Assembly: GCA_034387635.1 (NCBI GenBank)
Contig: JAOANU010000012.1
Coordinates: 434,001-498,000 of the forward strand
Reading direction: 5' to 3'
DNA: 64,000 nt
Origin: Rhodosporidiobolus odoratus
Taxonomy: Eukaryota; Basidiomycota; Microbotryomycetes; Sporidiobolales; Sporidiobolaceae
Of this stretch, positions 53,956 through 64,000 are shown one piece after another. A program made the position numbers and the translations under genes. A model generated the notes under the pieces. That model was not told the origin of the DNA. It saw only the letters and a list, made by a program, of their open reading frames with translations, and ran no database searches. Numbering within the stretch: position 1 is the first letter of the stretch; every line of letters starts with the position of its first letter.

Positions 53956-54937
53956 ACATCAACAGCAGCATCAACATCAACATCAAGCGCCTTTCCCTGC
54001 TCTTGGCAGCCTTCCTCCTCTTCCTCCCGCGCGCGCAGATCAGCATGGCCTCGGTCGACCGTCCTCCAATCCGAACCTCCGCAATGCAGCCTTCCCTTCC
54101 GTTTCTTCTGCGACTGCCGACCCCGCCTACCAGAATGCACCGGTTCCTCGGAATGTCTTGGCGAACGGTGGAGGAGCTCAGTACGCTAACGAGGGCGATT
54201 CGGGTCTGCATGGACCGGCCGCGAGGACGAAACTGGGGCAGAGTCAGCCTCAGCAATCTTGGGAGGAGGAACAACGGAGGCGAACGATGAGTACGAATGG
54301 CGCACTTGCGGCGGCAGCAGAGGTGAATGGGTCAGGAGGACGGAACACGCCGACGGCTCAGTCGCAAGCAGCCAAGGCACGGATGACGCTCGACGACCAC
54401 ATGAGCCATAGGTCCCCCAAATCTGCCGTTCCACCCGCAGCCTTATCGATCCCTTCTGGATCTATACCTTCGTCTCTCCCTTCCGCTGGACCAGCGTTGG
54501 CGCAGTCACAGACACAGACTCCAGTGGGTCACTCGGCGTCGACGGCCAGTACGAGCGGGAGCGGCCGAAACACGCCAACTTCCGCATCCTTCATGGCCAT
54601 CCCTGCCATTCCTCCCTTTGACCGTCAACGGCACGAGCAACGACTCGCACGCGAGCAGCACCAACAGCATCATCCACAAGCAAGCTCGGCTGCGTCGTCG
54701 TCGTCGGCTGCGCCTTCCCCGATTTCGGCATCTGTCCCCGCCCCGCCACCGCCAGCTATGGCAGCCGCCGTGGGCCAACAAACTTTGACGGGTCCTCATC
54801 TTGCGGGAAAGACCGCTCAGCAGTTCTTCGCGGCCCCGCCTGCACCGGTAGCGGGAGCAGATGGAGCAGCGACAACTCAGTATCCTCCTCCTCAAGCTCA
54901 GGCGACGCCTCAGGCGCAGGCGCAGCGGGCGAGCTAG
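51032..54937 (+). CDS. Sds3/Dep1-type subunit of the Rpd3L-like histone deacetylase complex
   Basis: Exons 51032-52117, 52181-52847, 52933-53079, 53166-53417, 53481-53677 and 53744-54937 give 1180 aa. The Sds3-like domain lies at about residues 585-720: RKRAEAMEALARIEIQFAQL, RDVLYVERLEEVERERAGI, then THPELLHLTQLIELRRDNKL and a long amphipathic helix rich in Arg/Glu/Leu. Known: this helical domain bridges the Sin3 scaffold and the HDAC in Rpd3L; Dep1 and Sds3 both carry it. The first 360 residues are acidic, with an RG-repeat near residues 335-355. The C-terminus has a poly-Gln tract and Gln/Pro/Ala-rich sequence. Which of the two paralogues this is cannot be decided; the long acidic N-terminus is Dep1-like. 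Tandem with the acyl-CoA synthetase gene. Confidence 0.85.
52022..52085 (+). repeat. RG/RGRGR coding repeat
   Basis: GGGCGA-type hexamers encoding alternating Gly-Arg (about ten dipeptides) in the first exon of the Sds3-type gene. Resembles an RGG-box nucleic-acid-binding patch. Confidence 0.8.
53908..53990 (+). repeat. CAG/CAA tract encoding poly-Gln with His
   Basis: Run of about 17 Gln codons (mixed CAA and CAG, so partly interrupted) followed by His-Gln alternation, inside the last exon of the Sds3-type gene. Confidence 0.9.
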
Positions 54938-55271
54938 TAGGCAAGGGAAAGGTAGAGGAGCTATGTCTTTTGGATCTGCGTGTCTTCTTCTTTTCATCTA
55001 GTGTCCATTCCGAAGGGCGTAATTATCGTTTTCTGTCTGTTTTCGATTGTTGTAGCCATCTTCTTCAGCGTCACTCTTCCTGCACCGATTGGGTTAGTTT
55101 GCGGCGTATGCGAGGGTACGTGTGCGAGGATGTCAAGAGAAAGCAAGCTCCGACCGGGGCTGCCAGTCTGCGGCGCCGGTCTTTGATTCGGGCCGAGCCG
55201 AAGTCGTCTCCGTCTCTTTCGCTGTTCTCTCTCCCTCGCTCAGCGCCGGCAGCTGCAGACAAAGCGACCTT
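54938..55271. other. Tandem intergenic spacer
   Basis: 334 bp between the Sds3-type stop and the acyl-CoA synthetase ATG. Holds 3' end and promoter; no gene seen. Confidence 0.6.
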
Positions 55272-58096
55272 ATGACTGTCTACACGTCTCAACATGCGCC
55301 AGTCGAGCTACCAGAGTGCTCTGTCTGGGACAAAGGTGCGGCTCCTTCCTTCTGTCCTCGGACCCCTCCACTTCCGCCATCACTTCTGCGCTGACTATTG
55401 GTGCTACGAACAGTGTGGTCGAATCCTACTGCGGTCAGCGACGATGCTATAGCAGTCATTGACGGAGTCTCGGGCAGGGAAATTAGGTTCGTCTCTGGCC
55501 GGCGGTTACCCCGTACGAACCTCGTTGTCACCAACTGCGCTGACTGCCGTCTCCCACAGCCGCGGCGACCTTCGCGCCCTCTCCCAGCGCCTCGCCCACG
55601 GGCTGGTCAATTCGCTCAACCTCCCACGCGGAAGCGTCGTCGGGCTCTTCTCCCCAAACAGTTTCTACTACCACGCCATAGTCCTAGCCGTTCAATGCGC
55701 TGGGATGGTCTTTTCTGGGGCGAATGCGGCGTACACGTACAAGGAATTGGCGCATCAGGTTGGAGATTCGGGGATGAAGGTGGTGCGTTCCTTTCTTTTC
55801 TTCCGCGGCTTCTCTATTCGCGTCCTCCCCGGTATTACTGCCGCTTTAAGGCGTACCATCGAATAGTCGACCACTATTCAGTCGGGCTCCGCCAAGAAGG
55901 CCTGGCGGCTTGTATCCCAATGGAACATTCTCGCGTATCGTGCTCATGCCCGCTAATCCTGTCCTTGCGTCTCGCCACAGCTCCTCGTACATCCCGCTCT
56001 GCTCTCTGTCGCGCTCTCTGCTACTACATCTCTTGGTTGGTCAACTTCCGACCAAAGATCTCGCGTCTACCTCGCGGCTCGCCGATCCGAGCTTGGCGAA
56101 GCTGATCAAGCCGCCTCAAACTTCCGCACCCTCGACGATCTCATTTCTGATGAGCTCCTGGCGCCGGTTGTCACCTTGAGGCCGAAGGAAACTGTTGCAT
56201 ACCTTGGGTATAGTAGTGGAACCAGCGGTCAGGCGAAGGGTGTGAGGACTTCTTCCTACAACATGACTGTACGCCGCTCCCCCCCGCCCTTGATTCCTCT
56301 CCCCAGGAACTCATATCTTCGTGTCTTTCAGTCTGTACTGTCGATACTCGAGCCGCTCAGGATGTACAAGGAAGATGTCCTGATCGCTCTGCTCCCCTTG
56401 AACCGTTCGTTTCTTCCTCTTCCGTCGAAACTTGCCGAGTCTGCCGGTATCTTACCTTCCCAACCCCCCGTCTCTTCCAAGCAGACATCTACGGCCTGAC
56501 AAAGCTAGTCCACTGGCCGATCCTCCACGGAACGCCCATTGTAATCCTCCCCAAGTTCGACCTCATCTCCCTCTGCACCCTCGTCCAGAAGTATCGTATT
56601 ACCGTCCTTTTCCTCGTCCCACCTATCGCCTTGGCATTGGCGCGGCACCCGGGCGTCGAGAAGTACGACTTGAGCTCGCTGAGAAGTGTCATCTCGGGGG
56701 CGGCGCCACTTGGGCCGGAGTTGGAGAAGGAGCTCGGGGAGAAGCTGGCGTGTGAGGTTTCACAAGTTCGTGCCTCTCCCTATTCTCCGTGACAAGTCAT
56801 AGACAGGCTTTCGCCCTGCCTTGTGCTGTTTTGCACCGACTTGCACTTTCTCGAGTCGACCTTCGCAACCTCCGAGGCTGACAAACCGTTTTGCGGTTTG
56901 GTCACGTTTTGCAGGGGTACGGACTCACCGAAACCTCTCCGACCACCCATCTTGGCTTTAACGCACCTCGAGGGTCGATTGGTCAGCTCCTACCAATGAT
57001 GCAGGCGAGGTTGGTTGACACGGAAGTGAGTCTTTGTACCTTTCATGTGTCGCCGGCCTTGAGTCGCTGACGTTCAGCCTCGAACAGACAGGTCGAGACG
57101 CTGAACAAGGCAAACCTGGCGAGCTATGGCTGTCTGGTACGCTGACTGCCTGCTTTCCTGCGCTTTCCATTTTCTGACCACAGTGTCATGCAGGCCCGAA
57201 TGTCATGCTGGGCTACCTCAACCGTCCGACTGCCGACTCTGAAACGCTTGTGACAGATCCAGCAATGCCGGAAACCACGTGGTTGCGGACAGGCGACATC
57301 GCTCACGTTGACACGAAGGGCAATTTCTACATCAGCGATCGGTTGAAGGAGCTAATCAAGGTCAAAGGGTTTCAGGTGCCTCCTGCTGAGTACGTTTGCA
57401 TCTTCTCCTCATCCTCCTCCGTGTAACGACATGGAGGGTACAAGCTAATCGTAGTCCTCAATGATTCTTGCCCCGCCGCGCCGGTAACAGGCTCGAAGGA
57501 ACATTGCTTGAATGTCCATTCGTGGCGGACGTCGCAGTCATAGGCGTATGGGTCGAAGAAGACGCCACTGAATACCCACGGGCATACAGTGCGTCTTTCG
57601 ACTTCTGCCTCACCTTCCCTGACCTCTCGCGTCGCCCTCCTGCAAACTGATCGATCCCTCCCCTTTTCTCCCCGATGCACAGTCGTCCTATCTGCTGAAG
57701 GTAAGGCCGAACAGCACCCCATCACCGCCATCCACACCTGGACGAAAGGCAAAGTCGCGCATTACAAGCAACTGAAAGGGTGCGATGCGCTCCATCTCCC
57801 CCTTTTTCTGGACCCTCGCTACGCTTGGCGCGCAGTTCGGCTGACCCTTTGTGCGGCTCGGTTCGGAACGGTCGCGCAGAGGTATTAAACTCGTGGAGAC
57901 GGTTCCCAAGTCCCCTGCAGGCAAGATTTTGCGTCGAAGTGAGCCAGATTCTTTCCCATCTCCCGTTGGCGGCCCCACCTGGCGTTCAGTCAAAGCTTGC
58001 TGACGTGTCTCATCTGGTCGCCCTGCAGTCCTTCGGGATGAAGTCAAGAAAGAACAGGCATCCGAGGAAGCTGCGAGACAGGGTGCCAAGCTCTAA
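55272..58096 (+). CDS. Acyl-CoA synthetase, 4-coumarate-CoA-ligase type, peroxisomal
   Basis: AMP-forming ligase that activates a carboxylic acid to its CoA thioester. Seen through about twelve exons: N-terminal SVWD...NPTAVSDDAIAVIDG, LGLFSPN-like VGLFSPNSFYYHAIVLAVQ, P-loop YSSGTSGQAKGV, IYGLTKLVHWPILHGTP, SGAAPLGPELEKEL, GYGLTETSPTTH, ELWLSGPNVMLGYLNRP, the adenylation signature TWLRTGDIAHVD, RLKELIKVKGFQVPPAE, and the C-domain Lys in PKSPAGKILRR. These motifs appear in the right order. The protein ends GAKL; AKL is a valid peroxisomal PTS1 signal. Inference: peroxisomal activation of an aromatic or medium-chain acid. The last exons have short introns whose exact ends I did not fully check (e.g. 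near 57880-58020), so the C-terminal frame is inferred from the RRILRDE junction. Confidence 0.88.
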
Positions 58097-58827
58097 GTGA
58101 TGAGCACGAATCCGGTGTCTGTATATATCTTGTCGGTTTGTATTGCCACGGGCCGTCGAGGCATCGAGCAGCCCACGGGGGCGCCGAGCAAGCGAGCCAT
58201 CCGCAAGCCTGGAAACCTCAGATCTGCCTGTTGCCTCGCAAACGCCCGCAGGAAAGGAAAGGCTATATTGACTTCACTCTCTCGCTTCTCCCACTCTCCC
58301 CCGCTTCGCGAGCTCAGCTTCCAGCCAGACAGCGAGCATCCCTCAGCAGCTACTCTAGAGCCCCATAGTGTGCGTCTCGACAGACCCGCCCTCCTCCCCG
58401 TTCCCACCACCCTTCTTTTCTTCCCGCCCGCCTCCCCTTCGTTCCTCCCCCGCTTCGCGCCCTGGCCGCGGTCTCGTGCTGCAGTCGGGCGTACAAGGCT
58501 CCCGCCTTCTCCCCAGAAGAACGACCACCCCCTGTTTCCTGACTGTGGCCCCCGCTCGAGCAGGAAACGCGAGCGACCATCGACAGCGCCTGCTTTGCCC
58601 TGTATCGAGTTCTGTTTACCCCGTGCCTCGAGAGAAACCTGGACAAGGAGAAACCGCACCACGACCTTCTCAGCCGGCCGACGTCTGGCAGCTTTCTGCG
58701 TTCAGAAATACAAGCGGTCGAGAAAGCGTTGCAACACAGTGATCACAACACGGTAAGGAAGGTCACAAGGCGGTACAACCGGAACGGACAAGCGGGGACC
58801 GAAAGTGAAAGGACAGGTGCAGATCGG
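58097..58827. other. Convergent region, acyl-CoA synthetase / primase
   Basis: 730 bp between stops. A 219-codon open frame (58097-58756, plus) exists but is Arg/Pro/Ser-rich with no domain and starts one base after the synthetase stop. I treat it as 3' UTR sequence. No RNA gene seen. Confidence 0.5.
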
Positions 58828-60969
58828 CTAGAACTCGTACGTAGCGGCTTTGGCGGCTGCAAAGAAGATGCATGCGAGGGTCAGTTTGTTGTACCGTGTC
58901 AATTGCCCACAAGCCTCGACCAGACAGTCACGTTCGAGCCGAAAGGACTACAGGACTTACCCTTATTCAACCTAACCCGTTCCCTCGCGACCCCCTCTGC
59001 ATGCCTCTCCAAAATCTCAACATAAGGTTTCAAGCTCGTCCGAGTCCAATCGGCATCTTTGAATTCTTGTCGTACGAGGGCTTCGATCTCGAGCAACAAT
59101 TTACCAACGGTCGGGACAGAGTCGGGGTCGAAGGAATCGATTTGAGAGGCGAGGATCGGGACGCAGACTTTGCCTGTACGGGTGGACGACGGACGTGCAT
59201 CAGCGGCATGGAGCTGGCGAGCGACAGGGAGATGCGAAAGGGAGAACGTACCAGTGCCAGGATGAACACAGAACGGCGCCTTCAACAAATGGTTCAGTTT
59301 CCTACTAACCTCGGTATCGATCCTCGGGTACGTGTATTGAATGATCAAGTCGTCGATGGCGTGGGAATGTCGGTCGCGGAGTTTCTGTTTGGTGGTTTCG
59401 TTCGAACCGGCTGGAGGTGCGGGGGTCTGGCGAAGTCGGTTCCAGCGTTCGAGGGAGGGAAGAGTCGAGGTTGTGGGAGGGACTTCGCGGAGGAGGGTGG
59501 CAGCGCGGTCTGGACCGTACTAAGGAGTGATCAAGTTTCCCGAGATGACAAGGAAAAAATCACGAGCAAAGCAAGGGAAAGGACGCACCCTTGTCGGGAA
59601 TCAACCGAGCAACATTGTCCCACTGCTTCTCATCTTTGAGACATTCTTGATCTTGCAGGATCACGTTGGCGAACGCTTTTGTAAGGTGATGCTCGAAAGC
59701 TCGTCTGCAAGAAGGCGAGGACGGTCTCAGCGTCACTTCGACAACGGTAGCTATCCCGCCACTGAGGTGAAACTACCTCAATAGCAGAGGACTGTAATGA
59801 GAAAGAGAGTATCACACACTCCAGAGTCGGATGTAACGGCCGAACCAACCCCAGCTTCTTGTCCATATTGGTGAACCCCTTGACAATGTCGATATACCTC
59901 ACTATGGCACTTCGCTGCTCATCCGTCAAGTTCATGGCCGAGGGGTCGCTGATCCACAAGTGGATACCTCGTCGACCGGAGTAGACCCAGAGGAGGTGAT
60001 TAAAGCCAAAGTCGTCTGTAGAGGTGAAAAGTACGGATAGAGAAACTAGTCAGATCACTGAACCCTCTCATAGAACGGTACGAGAAGGAGGTAGAAAAGG
60101 AGCGTACTGCGCAGTAGTTCGTCAAGGACCTTTACGGCCACAGTGATGAACCGCCAACACCGCTTGCACATAGCTTTGTCTTTGCAGCATGTCCGAACCG
60201 TGTCGTCTGTGACAAGGGACAGCGAATCAGCAACGCACGATATGCGGTGATCAGAGGTGGGGAGCGGTGAGGCGGAAAGGAGAAGCGCACAATCTGTCAT
60301 GTCGATATCGAAAACCAGCTCGCGGGTGAGAGGGCGGAAAGCAGACTTCATGAGTGCTTTTCGGGCATTGGGCTGTGCGTTCAACGTACACGGGCTCACA
60401 GAGAGTCAGCGTCGTGCTTGGGCGAGCCGGACAAGCGCCGACTCGAGAGCCGGTAGATGCGACGCACCCTTCCGCTGTACTCGGGTCCGATCTCGAAACG
60501 GCTCGGGTTGAGTCGGATGATCTCGTTCTTGAGGTCGTCGGCGGTGCTGAAGGATTGGTATCGTAGGTAGGCGTCGTTTTGCAGGGTGAAAGCGAATTCG
60601 CGGTGGGTCCATTGCTTTGTTGGGGCTGTGCTTAACAATCTTCGTCAGTCTACGGTATCCGAGGTAGGGGATGGCGGAGGCAGGACGGACCGTGACCTTG
60701 GTTGAGCCAAGTGAAGAGGGCTTTGAAGGGAAAGAGGCGAGAGTAGTAGGTGCGCATGACCATGGGGTTGCTCAGGTCGCCCATGGTCTCTTCGGTTGCG
60801 GTTCCGATCTTTGGCATAAGTTCGTCATCCTTGAAGAGGTCGTCGAGGGCTGTAGAATGAGGAGATTCAGTGCGGAAAGTGGAGAGGATCGGGAGAGGAG
60901 ATGGAGCTGACCTGGACCTGGGAGACCAGCTTGAGGTGCAGGTTGCGAGTCTACTTGCATGTTGACCAT
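58828..60969 (-). CDS. PRI1: DNA primase small (catalytic) subunit
   Basis: Makes the RNA primer in the DNA polymerase alpha-primase complex. At least eight exons, first ATG 60969 (MVNMQVDSQ), last exon ending KAATYEF at 58828. Seen in order: DLFKDDELMP, MRTYYSRLFPFKALFTWLNQ, HREFAFTLQNDAYLRYQSF and RFEIGPEY. Then RELVFDIDMTDYD, the catalytic Asp pair (DxD); CCKDKAMCKRCW, the zinc knuckle; LWVYSGRRGIHLWISD, the third catalytic block with the SGRRGIH nucleotide-binding segment; and IIQYTYPRIDTEVSRKLNHLLKAPFCVHPGTG. Known: these are the signature motifs of archaeal/eukaryotic Pri1. Size and order match the yeast protein (about 410 aa); the region between the zinc motif and the YPR block was assembled from several exons and not every junction was verified. 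Divergent from the Num1-like gene. Confidence 0.93.
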
Positions 60970-61745
60970 GTCGTTCAGTCAGCAGCAGGTGAGTGTAGCG
61001 GTGCAGAGTCTCGAGAGAGGTGAACGAAGAACGCGTCGCAGCGTGAGGAGAACCAGAAACAGCAAAAATCAAACACCACACGCAGCTGGCATACCAGTGG
61101 GTCAGCTGCAGTAGGTACTACTTCGGACGCGTGTACCTCAGCCTAGTTCGTTCTGAGTGCGGAAGCCAAGAGTGTCGTTTATTCCGATCGACTTCTCCTG
61201 TTCAAACTGTCGCGGATCTCGTTCTGCTGCAGACAACCCAGGACTTACCTTTTGCTTCACACAGTCATTACACTGTAAGCCATACCAATCTCTAACGATA
61301 CTCCGCTCTTCCGCACTGACCCTCCCTTGTTCAAGCTTCCCTTCCGCTCGCCCTCTCATCCAACTCTGGTCAGCTAACCCGCTACAGCTCTCGCTCAACC
61401 CAGCAAGCCTCGACAGACGACACAGAGCGTAGCTCTCTACCACTTCTGCTAATCCATACCTCGCTTTGACTCGTCACCAACCAAGAATTGACCCCTTCGC
61501 TGTGTTTGGCGAACTTCCACCGCTGTTCATAACACGACTCAGCACACGCCGAATCTCACCGGTAGCGGAGCTAGCATCATACGAGAACGCATACCAACGA
61601 CTTCCGCGGTGCGCCTTCTGCCCTCCTGCATGTTTGCTTTTCAACCGCGTCGGTGGGCGAGAGGAGCGACAACGCGCTCATCCGCCACCACTTAATGCTG
61701 TACTGACACGAGCGACACTGTGTAGACCTGACGACTCAGAACACC
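60970..61745. other. Divergent promoter, primase / Num1-like gene
   Basis: 776 bp between start codons. Only shadow-like frames; no RNA gene or repeat recognised. Confidence 0.6.
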
Positions 61746-64000
61746 ATGGCGGCACCTCCACCGCCGCCACGGGCCGACTCGCCTACCTCCTCCCTTCGTT
61801 CAACACATTCTTTCCTGTCTGAAGACCCTTACCCCTCTTACTCCCGCCGACCCTCTTCCTCCTCCCTCTCTACTGCTCAACCTACTCCGCCTCGTCCAGG
61901 CTCTGCAGGCGAAAACGGCCTCACGCCTTCCTCCCTCTTGAACCGCCTCGAATCCCTCCTTCGCGCCAAGGCCGAGGAAGTTCACCTCGCCGGCCAACTC
62001 GGTCAAGCACTTCTGCAGCAACAGCAAGAACTTGAAGGTCGCATTCGGGACATCGCCGAGGTCTCGACGCGTTATGCCGCAGGTACTCCTGGAGCAGGCG
62101 GTGAGGGCGAGATGAGCGACGGCGAGAAAGAAGTGGGCGAAGAGACCAAGAAGAGCTTGCGAGCGCTCGAGGAAGAACTCGAAAGGTGGGACAGCGGGAA
62201 CCAGGACTTGTACCAGGTGGTAGGAACGGCGGCGCAGCAGGGCGTACCGACTATCGATCAACTTCAACAACCGGCATCCGCGGAAAGCACGCTGGAGAAC
62301 GACATCCTCTCCCCGTCCCTCGGCGCAGAATCAGCTGGCGCCTTCCAGGACGCGTCCGGGATTCGCCGACGTCCCAGCCAGACCACCTCGCGTCGTCCAT
62401 CCATCGCCGATTTGGCCTCGCATCTCTCCCCATCAACCTCGAACGTCTCAGTCTCTTCTTCCGCAGCTACAGGTGCAGGCGACGCTTCCTCTTCCCGTCG
62501 CGCTCGTAACAACGCTCAACACCGCACGAACGACATTGAGCTTGCTACCGAGATCGGGCAGAGCTTGTTGGTCGAGGTCAGGAGGCTGCAGGCGCTCTTA
62601 CAGGAGAAGGATGATCAGATGAAAGAGGCAGCGAAGGAGAGGGATGCCATGCTGGCGGAGATAGATAATATGGCGCAGCAGCGAAAGACCGTGGAGGAGA
62701 GCGTTGGTACGTCCTTCGATTTTGACCTGGGGCGGCGGCGGGCAGAGCTGACTGTTCCTCCTTCGACGCTGTGTAGAGAAGTACAAAGAAGTCAACTGGG
62801 AGCTCGAACTCGCCTCTCAGGAACTTCGCTCTACCCTCACTTCCGCGCAATCTTCCCTGCAACGCGCCGAAGTCGACCGAACCCGCCAAGCCAAAGACCT
62901 CGCCTCGACTCGCGAAGCCCTCGACCTCCAGCGTTCCGAGTCGGAACGGCTCGCCGCCCAAGCCGAGCAACTCAAGCAGCGCCACGAGACGGATCTGGCC
63001 AATATGCGCAAGGCTCAGGCTGGGTTGCAACGCGACAAGAGCGATCTCGCCTCGACCCTTGAAGGGTTGAAGAACGAGCTCGAGACGCGGAAGAGGGGGA
63101 TTAGGCGCAGGGTGGGAGATTCTCCCGCACCAGGAACGCCCGGGTACCGCCGTCCTGGGGCCGAGAGCGACGACGAGTTCGCCGAGGGTGAGGAACAGGA
63201 CGATCTCTTCGCGGCGGGCAAGTCGACTCAACGCCGCAAGACGGGCGATGGCTTCCCTTCCTCTGCCATGGGCGAAGGCGGTCTCTTCGGCGAAGGCGAC
63301 TCTCCTGGTGCTTCTCCTGTCCAGCGTTCTGGCTTCGGCGGCCCTCGCAGCGAGGCAGAAGGGCTGAGGGCCTCTCTCGCTCACGCTCAAAGGCAGCTCA
63401 CTACGATGCGAGCGAGTTTGGCGAGGGAGAAGCAGGCCAAGATGGAGCTCAGGAAGAGGTTGGTCGACGGTGGATTGGCTACGAGGGGTGACAAGGAGTG
63501 GGGTGACGACCCTCTCGATGGATCCGACTCGGACGAGGACGTCCTACCCGCCGGTGCCAGTGAAGGCGAAGACGACCTCGAAGGCGACTCGTCGGTCGAT
63601 CGTCCTCCTTCTCGCCAAACTCCCGCCAAGCAGCACCTCACCAGCAGCGGGTGGACTCGCTCTTCCCGAGGTTCGGCTCGCGGCTCCGCCCGAGGCCGCG
63701 GCTCAGCTCGTCGTGGCGGAGGCGGCGGGAGCGTCCGAGTTCCCTCCCGTCTGGCTCGGGCCATCGCAGCCGGAAGCGACAACGAAGACTCTTTTTCCGA
63801 ACTCGCTTCTCCTCCCGGCGCTGGCGCTTCGAGCTCTACCGCGGACGACTCCTTCGAGCAGCAAGACGGCGCCTCGATCTTTGCGCACGAGTTCAGGTCG
63901 CCTTCGGAAGCTTCGGATAGCGGGACTGAAGCGGGAGGATTGGATAGCCCGACCCGGAACTTGAGTTTGAAGCAGAGCGTGTCGAGTGCGACGTTTGTGC
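61746..64000 (+). CDS. Num1/Mcp5/ApsA-like cortical anchor protein (3' end outside window)
   Basis: Exons 61746-62706 and 62777 to the window edge; open to the last base. Starts MAAPPPPPRADSPTSSLRST, then LTPSSLLNRLESLLRAKAEEV..LGQALLQQQQELEGRIRDI, a coiled coil. NDIELATEIGQSLLVEVRRLQALLQEKD and EKYKEVNWELELASQEL form the conserved coiled-coil region of the Num1/Mcp5 class. More helix follows, then acidic, Ser- and Arg/Gly-rich linkers. Known: these proteins anchor dynein, mitochondria or nuclei to the cell cortex and end in a PH domain, which would lie beyond 64000. The identification rests on the N-terminal coiled-coil wording and is moderate. Confidence 0.7.

Noticed and set aside
1..64000. 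CRISPR arrays, insertion sequences, prophage, rDNA, biosynthetic cluster
   Set aside because: None seen by eye: no regularly spaced direct repeats, no transposase or integrase motifs, no rRNA sequence, and no modular synthase domains.

Overview
The window looks like nuclear DNA of a GC-rich basidiomycete yeast, most likely a Rhodotorula/Rhodosporidium-type Microbotryomycete. Protein genes are packed about one per 2.4 kb on both strands and cut by many short introns (mostly 45-120 nt, donors often GTGCGT or GTGAGT, CTGAC-like branch points). Recognisable proteins are fungal, and one intron-containing tRNA is present. There is no plasmid, phage, transposon, CRISPR or secondary-metabolite cluster. 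The taxon is an inference; no rDNA or marker gene is present.

Layout, left to right. 1-9.2 kb: 3'-truncated polyol-phosphatase-like HAD enzyme (-), TFIIE alpha (+), spliceosomal Cwc21 (-), ER-fusion GTPase Sey1 (+). 9.5-20.5 kb: Pwp2 (-), a PrpF-family protein (+), a 1.5-kb gene-poor gap, an orphan acidic protein (+), SAGA subunit Spt20 (-), an F-box/LRR-like protein (+). 20.7-32 kb: mitochondrial transcription factor B (-), GPI8 (-), a CCCH zinc-finger protein (+), and a long two-part protein ending in a UBE3D-like HECT_2 domain (-). 32.5-41.6 kb: an orphan low-complexity protein (-), a bestrophin-like channel (-), cystathionine gamma-synthase (-), tubulin cofactor B (+), a free-standing DUF2156 aminoacyl-transferase (-). 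42.7-50 kb: HSL-family hydrolase (+), gap, tRNA-Gly (-), NmrA-like protein (-), Brr6/Brl1 (+). 51-64 kb: Sds3/Dep1-type HDAC subunit (+), peroxisomal acyl-CoA synthetase (+), DNA primase small subunit (-), and a Num1/Mcp5-like cortical protein running off the right edge (+).

Most genes are housekeeping (transcription, splicing, ribosome assembly, replication, ER shape, GPI anchoring, sulphur amino acids). Neighbours share no obvious pathway, and the arrangement is alternating divergent and convergent pairs, some with very short shared promoters (109 bp between CWC21 and SEY1). Gene models were built by hand from splice signals. Where exon lengths are stated, their sum is divisible by three, which supports the model.

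No clearly new multi-gene system is evident. The points most worth following are the HECT_2 fusion architecture, two GC-AG introns needed to keep frame, a 39-nt C tract in a CWC21 intron, the DUF2156 lipid-aminoacylation candidate and two orphan genes.
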